Assembly: GCA_020061465.1 (NCBI GenBank)
Contig: JAGUYG010000064.1
Coordinates: forward strand, 1 to 64,000
Reading direction: 5' to 3'
Length of the DNA stretch: 64,000 nucleotides
Origin: Ignavibacteriales bacterium
GTDB lineage: Bacteria > Bacteroidota > Ignavibacteria > Ignavibacteriales > Ignavibacteriaceae
Below are positions 19,762-27,736 of this stretch, in pieces. Within the stretch, counting starts at the first letter, position 1; the number at the start of each line of letters is the position of its first letter. The position numbers and the translations under genes were made by a program. A model generated the notes under the pieces. It made no database searches and had not been told where the DNA came from. It saw only the letters and a program-made list of their open reading frames with translations.

Positions 19762-20866
19762 TTAAATAATTTTGACCACCACCATAGTCATATCGTCGTG
19801 TTGATACGCCTTTCCGATGAACTGCCTCACATCCGAAACTAAATTTTTAAGTATTATCTCTGAAGAAAATTGCGCATTAGAATTAATTGCTGAAGCCAAT
19901 CTTTCTGCTCCATATTCATCACCGGATTTATTAACCGCCTCCGTAAATCCATCAGTATAAAATACGAGTGTATCATTTGAATTCAACTGTAGTTTTACTT
20001 CATGGATTATCCGGTTAAAAAGTTCACCCGACTCTAAACCGAGAGCTAAACCAGCCGCGTTACAAATTGGATGAATATTTATCATCTGCTTTCTCTGTAA
20101 ATTCATATTCGGAAATAATATTTCCAATCAGTGCAACTTTCAGCGTCTGTTCGTTATTGGTTACCGGGGAATTAGCCTGCCAGGTAAAACTCTTTCCAAC
20201 CTATCTTTTCTAACAGTGGATTCTTCCGAGATAAACTCAAATTCACCGTTATATTCATTTTGAACTTTTTGTACTTCATCCGGCATTGTGAGACGAGCTT
20301 TATGAAAATGACCGGGAGGTGAAAATTCACTTAAAAATTTTTCTGCTGTTTGTTCTGCATCTGCTGTCTGATTATTTTCAAAAGCTAATGGGTCGGGGAA
20401 TTGTCTTTTAAATTGGACTAAGTTTCCCCTTAAGTCGAATTTCATGTCAATTATTGAAGGGCTTTTCTTCTCCCTGTTCTCCACCGCTAACTATAATTTC
20501 AACCTGTTCCGAATCTTTCCATGATATTTGCCAAAAAAAACCTGAAATTTTACTACGCAGCATTTCATTTGCCTCGCTTAAACCGTACTGTTCCTGTAGC
20601 TGTCGAATAAGCTGAGAATTGACAGTTATATCTTCTGTAATAATTTTTTCCTCAAGATTGATATTCAGGCTGTTTAAAATATTATCGCCTCGCTCGATAA
20701 TTTCTTTAACATTATGTTTAATTTTTATGCCGCCGAAGGGATGAACATCCGCATATAGAACATAAATTATAAGAGCGGAAACAAGTGTAACTAAAAGATA
20801 AAGGATGAGGAATTTTGCTTTTCCCATACTATGAATTCTTAAGAACTTAATAAAATCGAGGTTCAA
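19762..20866 (-). pseudogene. Decayed SpoIIE-family (PP2C-type) serine phosphatase
   Basis: Three reading-frame fragments in gene order. At 20866-20447 there is a membrane helix (about 18-40) plus part of a periplasmic sensor. At 20484-20161 the sensor continues in another frame (overlap 38 nt). After a further shift near 20185 a third frame reads SFTWQANSPVTNNEQTLKV to a stop near 20110. At 20127-19762 there is only the last third of the SpoIIE domain (ALGLESGELFN, FYTDGFTEAVNKSGDEYG, DDMTMVVV). The first metal-binding half of the phosphatase domain is missing. At least two frameshifts and an internal deletion make function unlikely. The intact relative is at 23150. Confidence 0.8.
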
Positions 20867-21025
20867 ATTAGTTTTTAGCAGGTTTACCTACAAGTTTTTT
20901 TATTTGATTTTAGGCTGACGAATGTCATAAGTTTCCATGAATTTTCAATAAACGTAAATAAGAACTGACTTGACGTTATTTATTAAATTACTTACATAGC
21001 AATTAAGAATTTTATAGAAATTAAT

Positions 21026-22591
21026 TTGAAACTTAAATTAAAAATATTACTATTGACCTCGCTTTTTTTTGTAATCAACGGTTATGCAGCAAGCGAAATT
21101 CAAAGTGATACTGCCACAAGTCTTGCATTTAAAAAGAATAGACCATCAAAAAGCCACCCGATATTTTATCAACCCGATTTATCATATCAAATATGGCAAC
21201 AATTCTCGCTCCTTCGGGAAGCAAACAACGGCGATGCTCTTGCGCAGCATGAACTTGGAATTCGATATCTGCTCGGAGAAGGTTTTCCGGCTGATACTAG
21301 TACAGGCGCTTATTGGATTCAAAAAGCAGCTTTACAGAATTTAACTCCGGCATGTTATAATTACGGTATTCTGCTGTTGAACGGCTGGGGAGTTGCATGG
21401 AATCCGTTCGAAGCTTATCAATATTTTTTAAAGGCTGCAAACGATAAAATGCCGGCAGCTCAGTATATAATAGGAATTCTGCATACCGATAATCTGATTG
21501 TTAAAAAAGATTTAAACCAAGCTTATTTATGGCTGCAAAAATCCTATGCTAATGGATATGAAACTGCTTCCGAGGTAATTAAACAACTGGAAGGTAAGGT
21601 AAAAATTAATCCGGCTGATACTATAAAATATGCTTTTGAGGACGATCCCAACAAAGAGTTTTCTGGTTCGGACAATCCGATCAGTTCAACATTAGGATTG
21701 GTATATATAGATTTTGAGGCTATTGCCGATTCAACAATAAAAATTTCAGAAGAAATCTTGTTAGATGATTTGTTCCGGCTCGGAAGCGATACCTTAGCGA
21801 TTTCGTTAGGAGTTCAAAAGGAATTAGCGTCTTTAAATGGAATAGATTTTCAAGGTATATCATTTCTTGCTAAATCTTCAGAGTACGGAAATCCCGAAGC
21901 TTTGACTCTGATAGGCTATCTTTATCAAAAGGGGATATATTATCCGCTAAATGAAATAACCGCGGCTGCAAATTACATAAGAGCGATAAGATTAGATGCT
22001 CCCCGTGCACCGCTTCTTCTGTGGGAGATAATAAACTCAAAAAGCTTTTACGACAACCTAAGGAAAGAATCCGCCGCTGAGAATCCTGAAGCCTTATTCG
22101 TTTGGTACGGCTTGATTTCTTACGGCTTTGACAATCGAGTTACTGAGAGTGATGCTTTCGAGCTTCTGAATAAAGCAGCAGCATTGGGACATACACCTTC
22201 AATAATTGAACTTGGATTAAATTATTATACAGGCAAACTCGTCAACGTTAATAAAGAAAAAGCTCGTGAGATTTGGAAATATGCAGAACGCTTAAATATA
22301 GCAGAGTCAAAAATTCGACTCTCAGCGGTAACCATACTCGACGGTAAAGTAGACAGCAATGTACAGCCGTTAATCGCAGCTCTAAGAGAAGCGGAAAAAG
22401 TTGGTTCTATTCTTGCGCAGGTAACATTGGCATACTGTTTTGAAAACGGAATTGGCGTCGAAGAAAATAAAGCCGAAGCAGTAAAATATTATAGGACTGC
22501 CGCACAGCGAGGCAGCCGCTTTGCGTATGAAGAATTGAAGCGAATCTACGATCAAATCCGTCCTGCCGAAATTCGATTTAAGGTTCATTAA
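21026..22591 (+). CDS. Secreted Sel1-like repeat protein
   Basis: 521 aa. Signal peptide at 1 to about 22 (KLKILLLTSLFFVINGYAAS). Sel1-like repeats follow (AQHELGIRYLLGEGFPADTSTGAYWIQKAA; ACYNYGILLLNGWGVAWN; AQYIIGILHTD; SIIELGLNYYTGKLV; AQVTLAYCFENGIGVEENKAEAVKYYRTAA). These alpha-solenoids bind proteins, so the protein is probably an extracytoplasmic scaffold. The start is TTG. It sits alone beside signalling phosphatases; no partner can be named from sequence. Confidence 0.85.
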   Translation: MKLKLKILLLTSLFFVINGYAASEIQSDTATSLAFKKNRPSKSHPIFYQPDLSYQIWQQFSLLREANNGDALAQHELGIRYLLGEGFPADTSTGAYWIQKAALQNLTPACYNYGILLLNGWGVAWNPFEAYQYFLKAANDKMPAAQYIIGILHTDNLIVKKDLNQAYLWLQKSYANGYETASEVIKQLEGKVKINPADTIKYAFEDDPNKEFSGSDNPISSTLGLVYIDFEAIADSTIKISEEILLDDLFRLGSDTLAISLGVQKELASLNGIDFQGISFLAKSSEYGNPEALTLIGYLYQKGIYYPLNEITAAANYIRAIRLDAPRAPLLLWEIINSKSFYDNLRKESAAENPEALFVWYGLISYGFDNRVTESDAFELLNKAAALGHTPSIIELGLNYYTGKLVNVNKEKAREIWKYAERLNIAESKIRLSAVTILDGKVDSNVQPLIAALREAEKVGSILAQVTLAYCFENGIGVEENKAEAVKYYRTAAQRGSRFAYEELKRIYDQIRPAEIRFKVH

Positions 22592-23149
22592 ATATCTGTA
22601 TTCTTTTTCTCTTAGAACATTTGAATATCGCAAGAAATCCGCGCTGGTTATATTAAAAACGTAAATTAGATTAATTACTGCACTACATTACGAAGAATGC
22701 CAAACCTCCGGGGTTTCAATGGATGGTTTTACGAAAATACTTTTGATTACCAGGTAAAAAACAACTATAAGAATAAACCAAATTTACAAAACCTCGGAGG
22801 GTTTTACACTCACTTGAGTAAAGGTGCTACTAACAATCCACAATTCAATGCTACCGGCAGTATAATTTATCGATCAAATATACATTTTATTAAGGTATTA
22901 ATCTGAAACACCGGTATATTTCCGCTCAATGATGAGAACACTCTGCCGTTTGTTTATTAAGAAGAGAAAGTTTTGTAATAAAACTGAGTCATTAGATTTG
23001 GAAAAAGCATGGATACAAAATTATGTAATACAAAATTTTTCAAGGATGCGAAGAATCGAACATGCTGCCATAATATTTAATGATTCAGTTTTCCATTTTA
23101 CTATAGAAAACTTTATAAATTTGAAAGTATTAAATCGAAAGACTTTGTA
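22592..23149. other. Gene-poor interval with an inverted pair of REP-like palindromes
   Basis: No convincing gene. Short open frames at 22697-22906 and 22929-23150 lack family resemblance and a good ribosome site. The only structure seen is the repeat pair at 22702-22716 and 22788-22805. The last about 100 nt should hold the promoter of the phosphatase at 23150. Confidence 0.5.
22702..22805. repeat. Inverted pair of AAACCTCCG-type palindromes
   Basis: AAACCTCCGGGGTTT at 22702-22716 and AAAACCTCGGAGGGTTTT at 22788-22805. The reverse complement of the second is AAAACCCTCCGAGGTTTT, so the two are the same palindromic unit in opposite orientation, 71 nt apart. This is the arrangement of a REP doublet. 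Confidence 0.6.
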
Positions 23150-24265
23150 GTGTCAAAATTTCAATCGTTCAAAAAAGTATACGATTTTTACACGAGCGAC
23201 CTCAGTTATAAAGACATTGAGCGCTTAATTAAACGTGAGGTACCGGAAGTATATGATTTTTATGTGAACCGGATGAAAAAGCCGGACAGCACTAAAAATC
23301 CCTTGATGAGAGGTTTATTATTCATCCGGAATTTGTTTGTTGAATTCCTTCTGCAGCTTTCCCCTATCCGCAGGCTGTTGTATACTGCGGCAATACTTAT
23401 GTTCGTAATCGGATACTTTGAGAATGATTGGCAGGGCGCAGTAATCGGGTTTATACTTCTTAATCTTTTGCTTGCATTCGAGCTTGCCGATAAGCTTACA
23501 GCTAAAGATGAATTAGCAATTGCACGCGAAATTCAAACCGCGCTAATGCCGAAATCACCTCCGCAAAATCCTCATTTTCAAATTAGCTGTTGTGCCGAGC
23601 CCGCACTTGAAGTTGGTGGAGATTATTTTAATTTTATAAATAACTCGGAGAACGAGCAAAATACGATGCTGGTAATAGGCGACATCTCCGGTAAAGGTAT
23701 GGCTGCCGCTATTTACATGATTCAAGTTCATACGATAATAAAAAATTTTTCGAACGGTTACCACTCTCCAAAAACTCTTTTGCTTTCTTTGAATAAAAAC
23801 TTAATTAAAATATTTAATCCAGGAACGTTCTTTACGCTCTGTGCAGCTTCTTTTCCAAAGGATCGTTCCGAAAATTCAGATAAAAACATTAAGCTTGCCA
23901 GAGCAGGACACATGCCCGTAATTCATTACAGAAAAAATGAAAAAAAATGTGAGGAGTTAAGACCAGCCGGAATCGGTTTAGGATTGATTAATTCCGATGT
24001 TTTTGATCAAACTCTTGAAGAGGTTGATGTGAAAATTGAATCCGGAGATGTGTTGGTCTTCTTTACCGATGGAGTTATTGAAGCCATGAATAGATATAAT
24101 GAAGAATTCGGGGAAGAGAGATTAAAAAATATTATCGCTGCACATGCGGATAAGCCTGCTAAAGAAATTCAAGAACTGATTATGCAGAGTATTACAGGCT
24201 TTACAGATTTTGCTCCCCGCACTGACGATATTACACTTATCGTTCTCAAAGCCGCTCAGAATTAG
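23150..24265 (+). CDS. SpoIIE-family PP2C-type protein phosphatase
   Basis: 371 aa, GTG start. The N-terminal soluble part (1-75) is followed by two membrane helices (about 76-112), a signalling helix ending AKDELAIAREIQTALMP, and the PPM phosphatase domain (about 140-370). Metal-binding motifs are present: EVGGDYFNF, VIGDISGKGMAAA, FFTDGVIEAMN and RTDDITLIV. Such enzymes usually dephosphorylate an anti-sigma-factor antagonist. An inserted peptide F235-P-K-D-R-S lies in a turn before KLARAGHMPV; it is encoded by a copy of the palindromic repeat also seen in gatA. Likely active. Confidence 0.9.
   Translation: MSKFQSFKKVYDFYTSDLSYKDIERLIKREVPEVYDFYVNRMKKPDSTKNPLMRGLLFIRNLFVEFLLQLSPIRRLLYTAAILMFVIGYFENDWQGAVIGFILLNLLLAFELADKLTAKDELAIAREIQTALMPKSPPQNPHFQISCCAEPALEVGGDYFNFINNSENEQNTMLVIGDISGKGMAAAIYMIQVHTIIKNFSNGYHSPKTLLLSLNKNLIKIFNPGTFFTLCAASFPKDRSENSDKNIKLARAGHMPVIHYRKNEKKCEELRPAGIGLGLINSDVFDQTLEEVDVKIESGDVLVFFTDGVIEAMNRYNEEFGEERLKNIIAAHADKPAKEIQELIMQSITGFTDFAPRTDDITLIVLKAAQN
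23852..23880. repeat. Palindromic repeat element inserted in the phosphatase gene
   Basis: The 29-nt tract is 25/29 identical to 61314-61342 in gatA. Core: TTTCCAAAGGATCGTTCC. It is read in the same frame in both genes (FPKDRS). Its GGATC-centred palindrome also matches intergenic sites at 26082-26103 and 171-193. Confidence 0.7.
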
Positions 24266-24349
24266 ATTCATTTCTTTTTATATTTCGATTAAACAAGCTG
24301 AATTTTCTTCCCAATTGCTGTAATCAGCAAATTATGATTTTAGCATCAG

Positions 24350-25333
24350 ATGAATGATTTCAAATTAAAGAGGAACGCTGCATTGTTATCCTTATTCGTT
24401 GGAATAGGGATGTTTATAGCAAAGATGGGTGCCTATTCAATAACGGGTTCTGCTGCTATATTTTCCGATGCAGCCGAATCTATAGTGCATGTATTAGCAA
24501 CAATGATGGCTTTATACAGCATCATACTTAGTTCTAAGCCTGCTGATGATTCTCACTTATACGGACACGGCAATGTCGAATTTTTTTCGGCAGGAATTGA
24601 AGGGCTTTTAATTTTAGCTGCCGCTGTTTATATCATTTACAAAGCAACACTCGATATAATAGAAGGTCCCGAACTTGAAAAATTAGATGTGGGAATTATT
24701 ATAATCAGTACGGCAGGTTTAATCAATCTTTTCCTGGGCGTTTTCTTAATCAAACGTGGAAAGAAAACTAATTCATTGACTTTGATAGCCGACGGAAAGC
24801 ATGTTCTCACCGATTCATATACAAGTCTTGGCGTTTTAATAGGAATAATTTTGGTCATGATTACCGGATTTACTCTCCTTGATCCTATTTTTGCAATCGC
24901 CGTTGCTTTAAATATTCTCTTCACCGGCTATAAGCTTGTTCGTCAATCCATCGGCGGCTTGATGAATGAAACAGATAGAGCTACACTTAATCTGATAGTT
25001 GAAACACTTAGTAAGCATAAGAAAGAATACTGGATTGATATACATGAGTTAAGATTTTGGATCTCGGGAGATAGAATATTTTTAGATTTTCATTTAATCA
25101 TCCCCTATTATTTTACTATACAGCAGAGCCACACCGAGGAAAAAGATATCGAGGAAAAATTGAAAAATGTCATCTCGAATTTACAATTGAAGATACACTT
25201 CGATTATTGCATCCCGGACTTATGCAAATTCTGCAAATATGAAATCTGTGAAGTTAGAACAGAAAAAAAGAAGAACAGTTTCGATTGGGATGTAGCTAAA
25301 ATGACCGGCAAAGCGGTGTATAAGCTTAGATGA
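24350..25333 (+). CDS. Cation diffusion facilitator family metal transporter
   Basis: 327 aa, inner-membrane proton-coupled efflux of divalent metal (Zn, Fe or Mn cannot be decided). Six membrane segments are expected. Metal-site motifs: FSDAAESIVH in TM2, HLYGHGNVE in the TM2-3 loop and GKHVLTDSYTSLG in TM5 (His-x3-Asp). The cytoplasmic C-terminal domain ends in a cysteine-rich stretch (C-x4-C-x2-C-x4-C around CIPDLCKFCKYEIC) that probably senses metal. A standalone gene 84 nt after the phosphatase. Confidence 0.92.
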   Translation: MNDFKLKRNAALLSLFVGIGMFIAKMGAYSITGSAAIFSDAAESIVHVLATMMALYSIILSSKPADDSHLYGHGNVEFFSAGIEGLLILAAAVYIIYKATLDIIEGPELEKLDVGIIIISTAGLINLFLGVFLIKRGKKTNSLTLIADGKHVLTDSYTSLGVLIGIILVMITGFTLLDPIFAIAVALNILFTGYKLVRQSIGGLMNETDRATLNLIVETLSKHKKEYWIDIHELRFWISGDRIFLDFHLIIPYYFTIQQSHTEEKDIEEKLKNVISNLQLKIHFDYCIPDLCKFCKYEICEVRTEKKKNSFDWDVAKMTGKAVYKLR

Positions 25334-25524
25334 AATACTAAATAATGGCACAGAAGGTTCAGAACATTATTCTTTCCTTAAGATTATTCAATATTCTCAT
25401 TATCACAAAATATAATAATTGATTTTCATTCAGAGTTAGTGTAGAAATGAAATAGATTTGAATTGCAGTTAAATTTTGTGTTTAATATTTTGTGCCACAA
25501 ATTAAGGACAATAAATCGAGGTGA

Positions 25525-25680
25525 AAGATTAGACAAGCATTTCGCAACCATTTATCAAAAGGACAATTCATGGATTGTATGGAATGCCATATTACTAGTA
25601 ATTGGCTTTTTATTTATCGCATCGAAGGCAATGAATTAGTCCTGGTGCGAACCGGTTCTCATTCGGAATTATTTATATAA
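25525..25680 (+). pseudogene. C-terminal remnant of a YafQ-family (RelE superfamily) toxin
   Basis: The open stretch encodes AFRNHLSKGQF, then ECHITSNWLFIYRIEGNEL and VLVRTGSHSELF before a stop at 25678. This is the C-terminal half of YafQ/RelE-type mRNA interferases: R-N/D-H-x-L-x-G, ECHI-x3-WL-IY-I, RTGSHS-LF, including the last catalytic His. A stop codon precedes it in frame (25522-25524). No N-terminal half or DinJ-like antitoxin is visible upstream, so this is a truncated relic rather than a working toxin. Confidence 0.75.
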
Positions 25681-25914
25681 GAACAAACCATCCGTTTTTT
25701 TCATAATATAGTTTTTATGAATTGTCTTAAGCAATATTTATTGACGAAAGGTTTTAGAATTAGAAATTATTTCTAATTTTATTAGCAAGGCAAAGATTAA
25801 TACTTAACTGAATTACACACATTGCACAAAAAAGAGGAAAACCTTTTATAGTTAAAAAGTTAATGAACATATCATCAAAAGGTTTAATGAATAAATTTTA
25901 TTGTAATTGCAAAT

Positions 25915-25942
25915 GTAGAGACGGGGCATGCCCCGTCTTTAC
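25915..25942. repeat. REP-like perfect palindrome
   Basis: The central ACGGGGCATGCCCCGT (25921-25936) is a perfect 16-nt palindrome, flanked by GTAGAG and CTTTAC, which extends the stem with one mismatch. Units of this GTAGAGAC...GTCTCTAC type are dispersed in many bacterial genomes. Confidence 0.75.
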
Positions 25943-26000
25943 AACCTCTAAAATATAATCGATTAAATAGTTTGAGAATTATTGCAAAAATTTTTGGGGG

Positions 26001-26024
26001 AATTTGCGTGTTGTGAGTTAATTA
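26001..26024 (+). repeat. Dispersed 24-nt repeat, copy C
   Basis: AATTTGCGTGTTGTGAGTTA (26001-26020) plus ATTA. Its reverse complement matches the repeat at 18626-18649 at about 20 of 24 positions. It abuts the palindromic element at 26025. Confidence 0.5.
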
Positions 26025-26157
26025 CTATTTATGAGGCGTATCTAAAAAGGTCTTATTTGGAAATTTTGTATTCGAATATCCTTTCCAAAGGATCCTTCGG
26101 AAATAATCGAAACATTTCCTTAATGAAAATACCTTTTTAGAGAAGACTCATTTATGG
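26025..26157. mobile_element. MITE-like 133-nt palindromic element
   Basis: The ends are 27-nt imperfect inverted repeats (26025-26051 and 26131-26157), matching at 21 of 27 positions and sharing TCTAAAAAGGT. The centre (26082-26103) is a palindrome around GGATCC (TTTCCAAAGG / ATCCTTCGGAAA), of the same family as the in-gene copies at 23852 and 61314. No coding capacity. The structure suggests a non-autonomous mobile element or a long regulatory hairpin downstream of the tRNA. Confidence 0.55.
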
Positions 26158-26173
26158 AAAGTTGACATTCAAC

Positions 26174-26202
26174 AAAAAATCCGTGCTCGGTAACACGGAT
26201 TT
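26174..26202 (-). terminator. Rho-independent terminator of tRNA-Phe
   Basis: Read on the minus strand: perfect 9-bp stem AAATCCGTG ... CACGGATTT with an 8-nt loop, followed by a T run. It lies 34 nt past the tRNA 3' end. A second hairpin (TTCGGC/GCCGAA, 26204-26230) lies between it and the tRNA. Confidence 0.8.
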
Positions 26203-26235
26203 GTTCGGCTTCGTTAATAACTTCGCCGAAACAAG

Positions 26236-26308
26236 TGGGCAGAGACGGAATCGAACCGCCGACACATGGATTTTCAGTCCATTGCTCTACCGACTGAGCT
26301 ATCTGCCC
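26236..26308 (-). tRNA. tRNA-Phe (GAA)
   Basis: 73-nt cloverleaf on the minus strand: acceptor stem GGGCAGA/TCTGCCC with discriminator A, D arm with GCTC-AGTCGGTA-GAGC, anticodon loop CTGAAAA giving anticodon GAA, and T arm GGCGG-TTCGATT-CCGTC. The CCA end is not encoded. It is read in the same direction as the GTPase and glmS genes upstream and is followed by its own terminator. Confidence 0.96.
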
Positions 26309-26387
26309 TTTATTTTTTGCGTGCGAAAAATAAATATTTTCAGTCTAAACTCAAAAATAAACTTGATAAATTTTTGTATCGCTTAAA

Positions 26388-27707
26388 TTATATAAGTCCT
26401 TTCTGTTTCAAGACGGTTTGTAATGTAACGGCTCCAATCTCCTGGAGTTCATATCGAACTCTTGTGTAAGGTTTGTTCATTTTTAATATTCTTCCTAAAT
26501 CAATCGGAGTTCCTATTACCACAGAATCACAATCAGTCCGATTGATCGTTTCCTCCAGGTCTTTTATTTGCTGCTCACCATAACCCATTGCCGGCAGCAG
26601 AATCCCTATATTAGGGTATTTTCTGAACGTATCGGCTATCGAGTTTACGGTGAACGGTCTTGGGTCGATTATTTCCGATGCGCCGTGATTCCATGCGGCA
26701 ATCATACCGGCACCGTATTCCATTTCGCCGTGTGTTAATGTCGGACCGTCTTCAATTACCAATACTCGTTTGCCATTAATCAGTTCGGGTTTTTCGACAA
26801 ATATTGGAGAGTCGGCTTCTATTATTTGTGCATCCGGATTAACTTCTCGAACATTATTTCTTACAATTTGAATATTTTTAGGTTCCGCCGAAACTACTTT
26901 ATTTACTATCACCACATCAGCCATGCGAAGTGAGGTATTGCCGGGATAGTAAATCATTTCATGTCCGGGTCGATGCGGGTCGACGACAGTGATTGTAAGA
27001 TCGGCTTTATAGAAGGACATATCATTATTTCCGCCATCCCAAATAATTATATCGGCTTCCTTTTCAGCCTCTCGTAAAATCGCTTCATAGTCTACGCCTG
27101 CATAAATAATTCCTCCCATAGCAATATGCGGTTCATATTCTTCCATTTCCTCGATGGTGCAATTTTGTGTATTTAAATCCTCAATCGAACCGAATCGCTG
27201 AATTTTTTGTTTTACCAGGTCGCCATAAGGCATCGGATGCCTTACGGAAACAACTTTTTTCCCTGCATCTCTCAAAATTTGAACTACCCTCCTAGAAGTT
27301 TGAGATTTACCGGCACCGGTTCTAACGGCAACCACAGCAATTACCGGTTTGCTGCCTTTAAGCATTGTTTGTGCAGCACCTAATAACTTAAAGGATGCAC
27401 CGGCAGCGTTAACGATTGAAGCTTTTGTCATCACATAATTGAAGGTGACATCAGAGTAAGAAAATACAACTTCATCAATACTTAACTTTTTGATTAATTC
27501 AATAAGATCAGCTTCATCATAAATATTTATTCCTCTTGGATAAAGTCTGCCAGCCAGCTCGGGGGGATAAACTCTCCCTTCTATGTTCGGTATTTGTGTG
27601 GCAGTAAATGCAGCAACATTATAATCTTCATTATCCCGGAAGACAACATTAAAGTTATGGAAATCTCTTCCGGCGGCTCCCATAATTAGAACATTTTTTT
27701 TCGACAT
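26388..27707 (-). CDS. Cyclic 2,3-diphosphoglycerate synthetase-like P-loop NTPase
   Basis: 439 aa. The N-terminal Rossmann-like part (NVLIMGAAGRDFHNFNVVFRD; IPNIEGRVYPPELAG) is followed by a P-loop domain with VAVRTGAGKSQTSRRV (about 127-142), IIWDGGNNDMSFYKADLTITVVDP and VIVNKVVS. This is the family annotated as cPGS in methanogens and as a putative GTPase in bacteria. The bacterial substrate is unknown; cyclic diphosphoglycerate production here is only a possibility. It lies 29 nt downstream of glmS on the same strand. Confidence 0.8.
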   Translation of the reverse strand: MSKKNVLIMGAAGRDFHNFNVVFRDNEDYNVAAFTATQIPNIEGRVYPPELAGRLYPRGINIYDEADLIELIKKLSIDEVVFSYSDVTFNYVMTKASIVNAAGASFKLLGAAQTMLKGSKPVIAVVAVRTGAGKSQTSRRVVQILRDAGKKVVSVRHPMPYGDLVKQKIQRFGSIEDLNTQNCTIEEMEEYEPHIAMGGIIYAGVDYEAILREAEKEADIIIWDGGNNDMSFYKADLTITVVDPHRPGHEMIYYPGNTSLRMADVVIVNKVVSAEPKNIQIVRNNVREVNPDAQIIEADSPIFVEKPELINGKRVLVIEDGPTLTHGEMEYGAGMIAAWNHGASEIIDPRPFTVNSIADTFRKYPNIGILLPAMGYGEQQIKDLEETINRTDCDSVVIGTPIDLGRILKMNKPYTRVRYELQEIGAVTLQTVLKQKGLI

Positions 27708-27736
27708 AAAGTCTCCGTAATTGTGATAGTATTTAT

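Larger units (their letters stand above)
25334..26235. other. Gene-free interval holding toxin remnant and repeats
   Basis: About 900 nt between the CDF gene and tRNA-Phe. It holds a YafQ-type toxin remnant (25525-25680), a REP-like palindrome (25915-25942), a dispersed 24-nt repeat (26001-26024), a MITE-like palindromic element (26025-26157) and the tRNA terminator (26174-26202). This pattern of a toxin relic plus small repeats next to a tRNA is typical of an old integration or recombination site. No integrase or direct-repeat attachment site is seen. Confidence 0.6.

Noticed and set aside
22697-22906. A 69-codon open frame on the plus strand
   Set aside because: It spans the REP-like doublet, has no family resemblance and no good ribosome site. 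The open frame is explained by the repeat.
22929-23150. A 73-codon open frame directly before the phosphatase
   Set aside because: Composition is unlike neighbours and no Shine-Dalgarno site or known motif is present; more likely leader sequence of the phosphatase gene.
26025-26308. Integration (att) site at tRNA-Phe
   Set aside because: No direct repeat of the tRNA 3' end and no integrase were found in the window; only small repeats and a toxin relic support past insertion.
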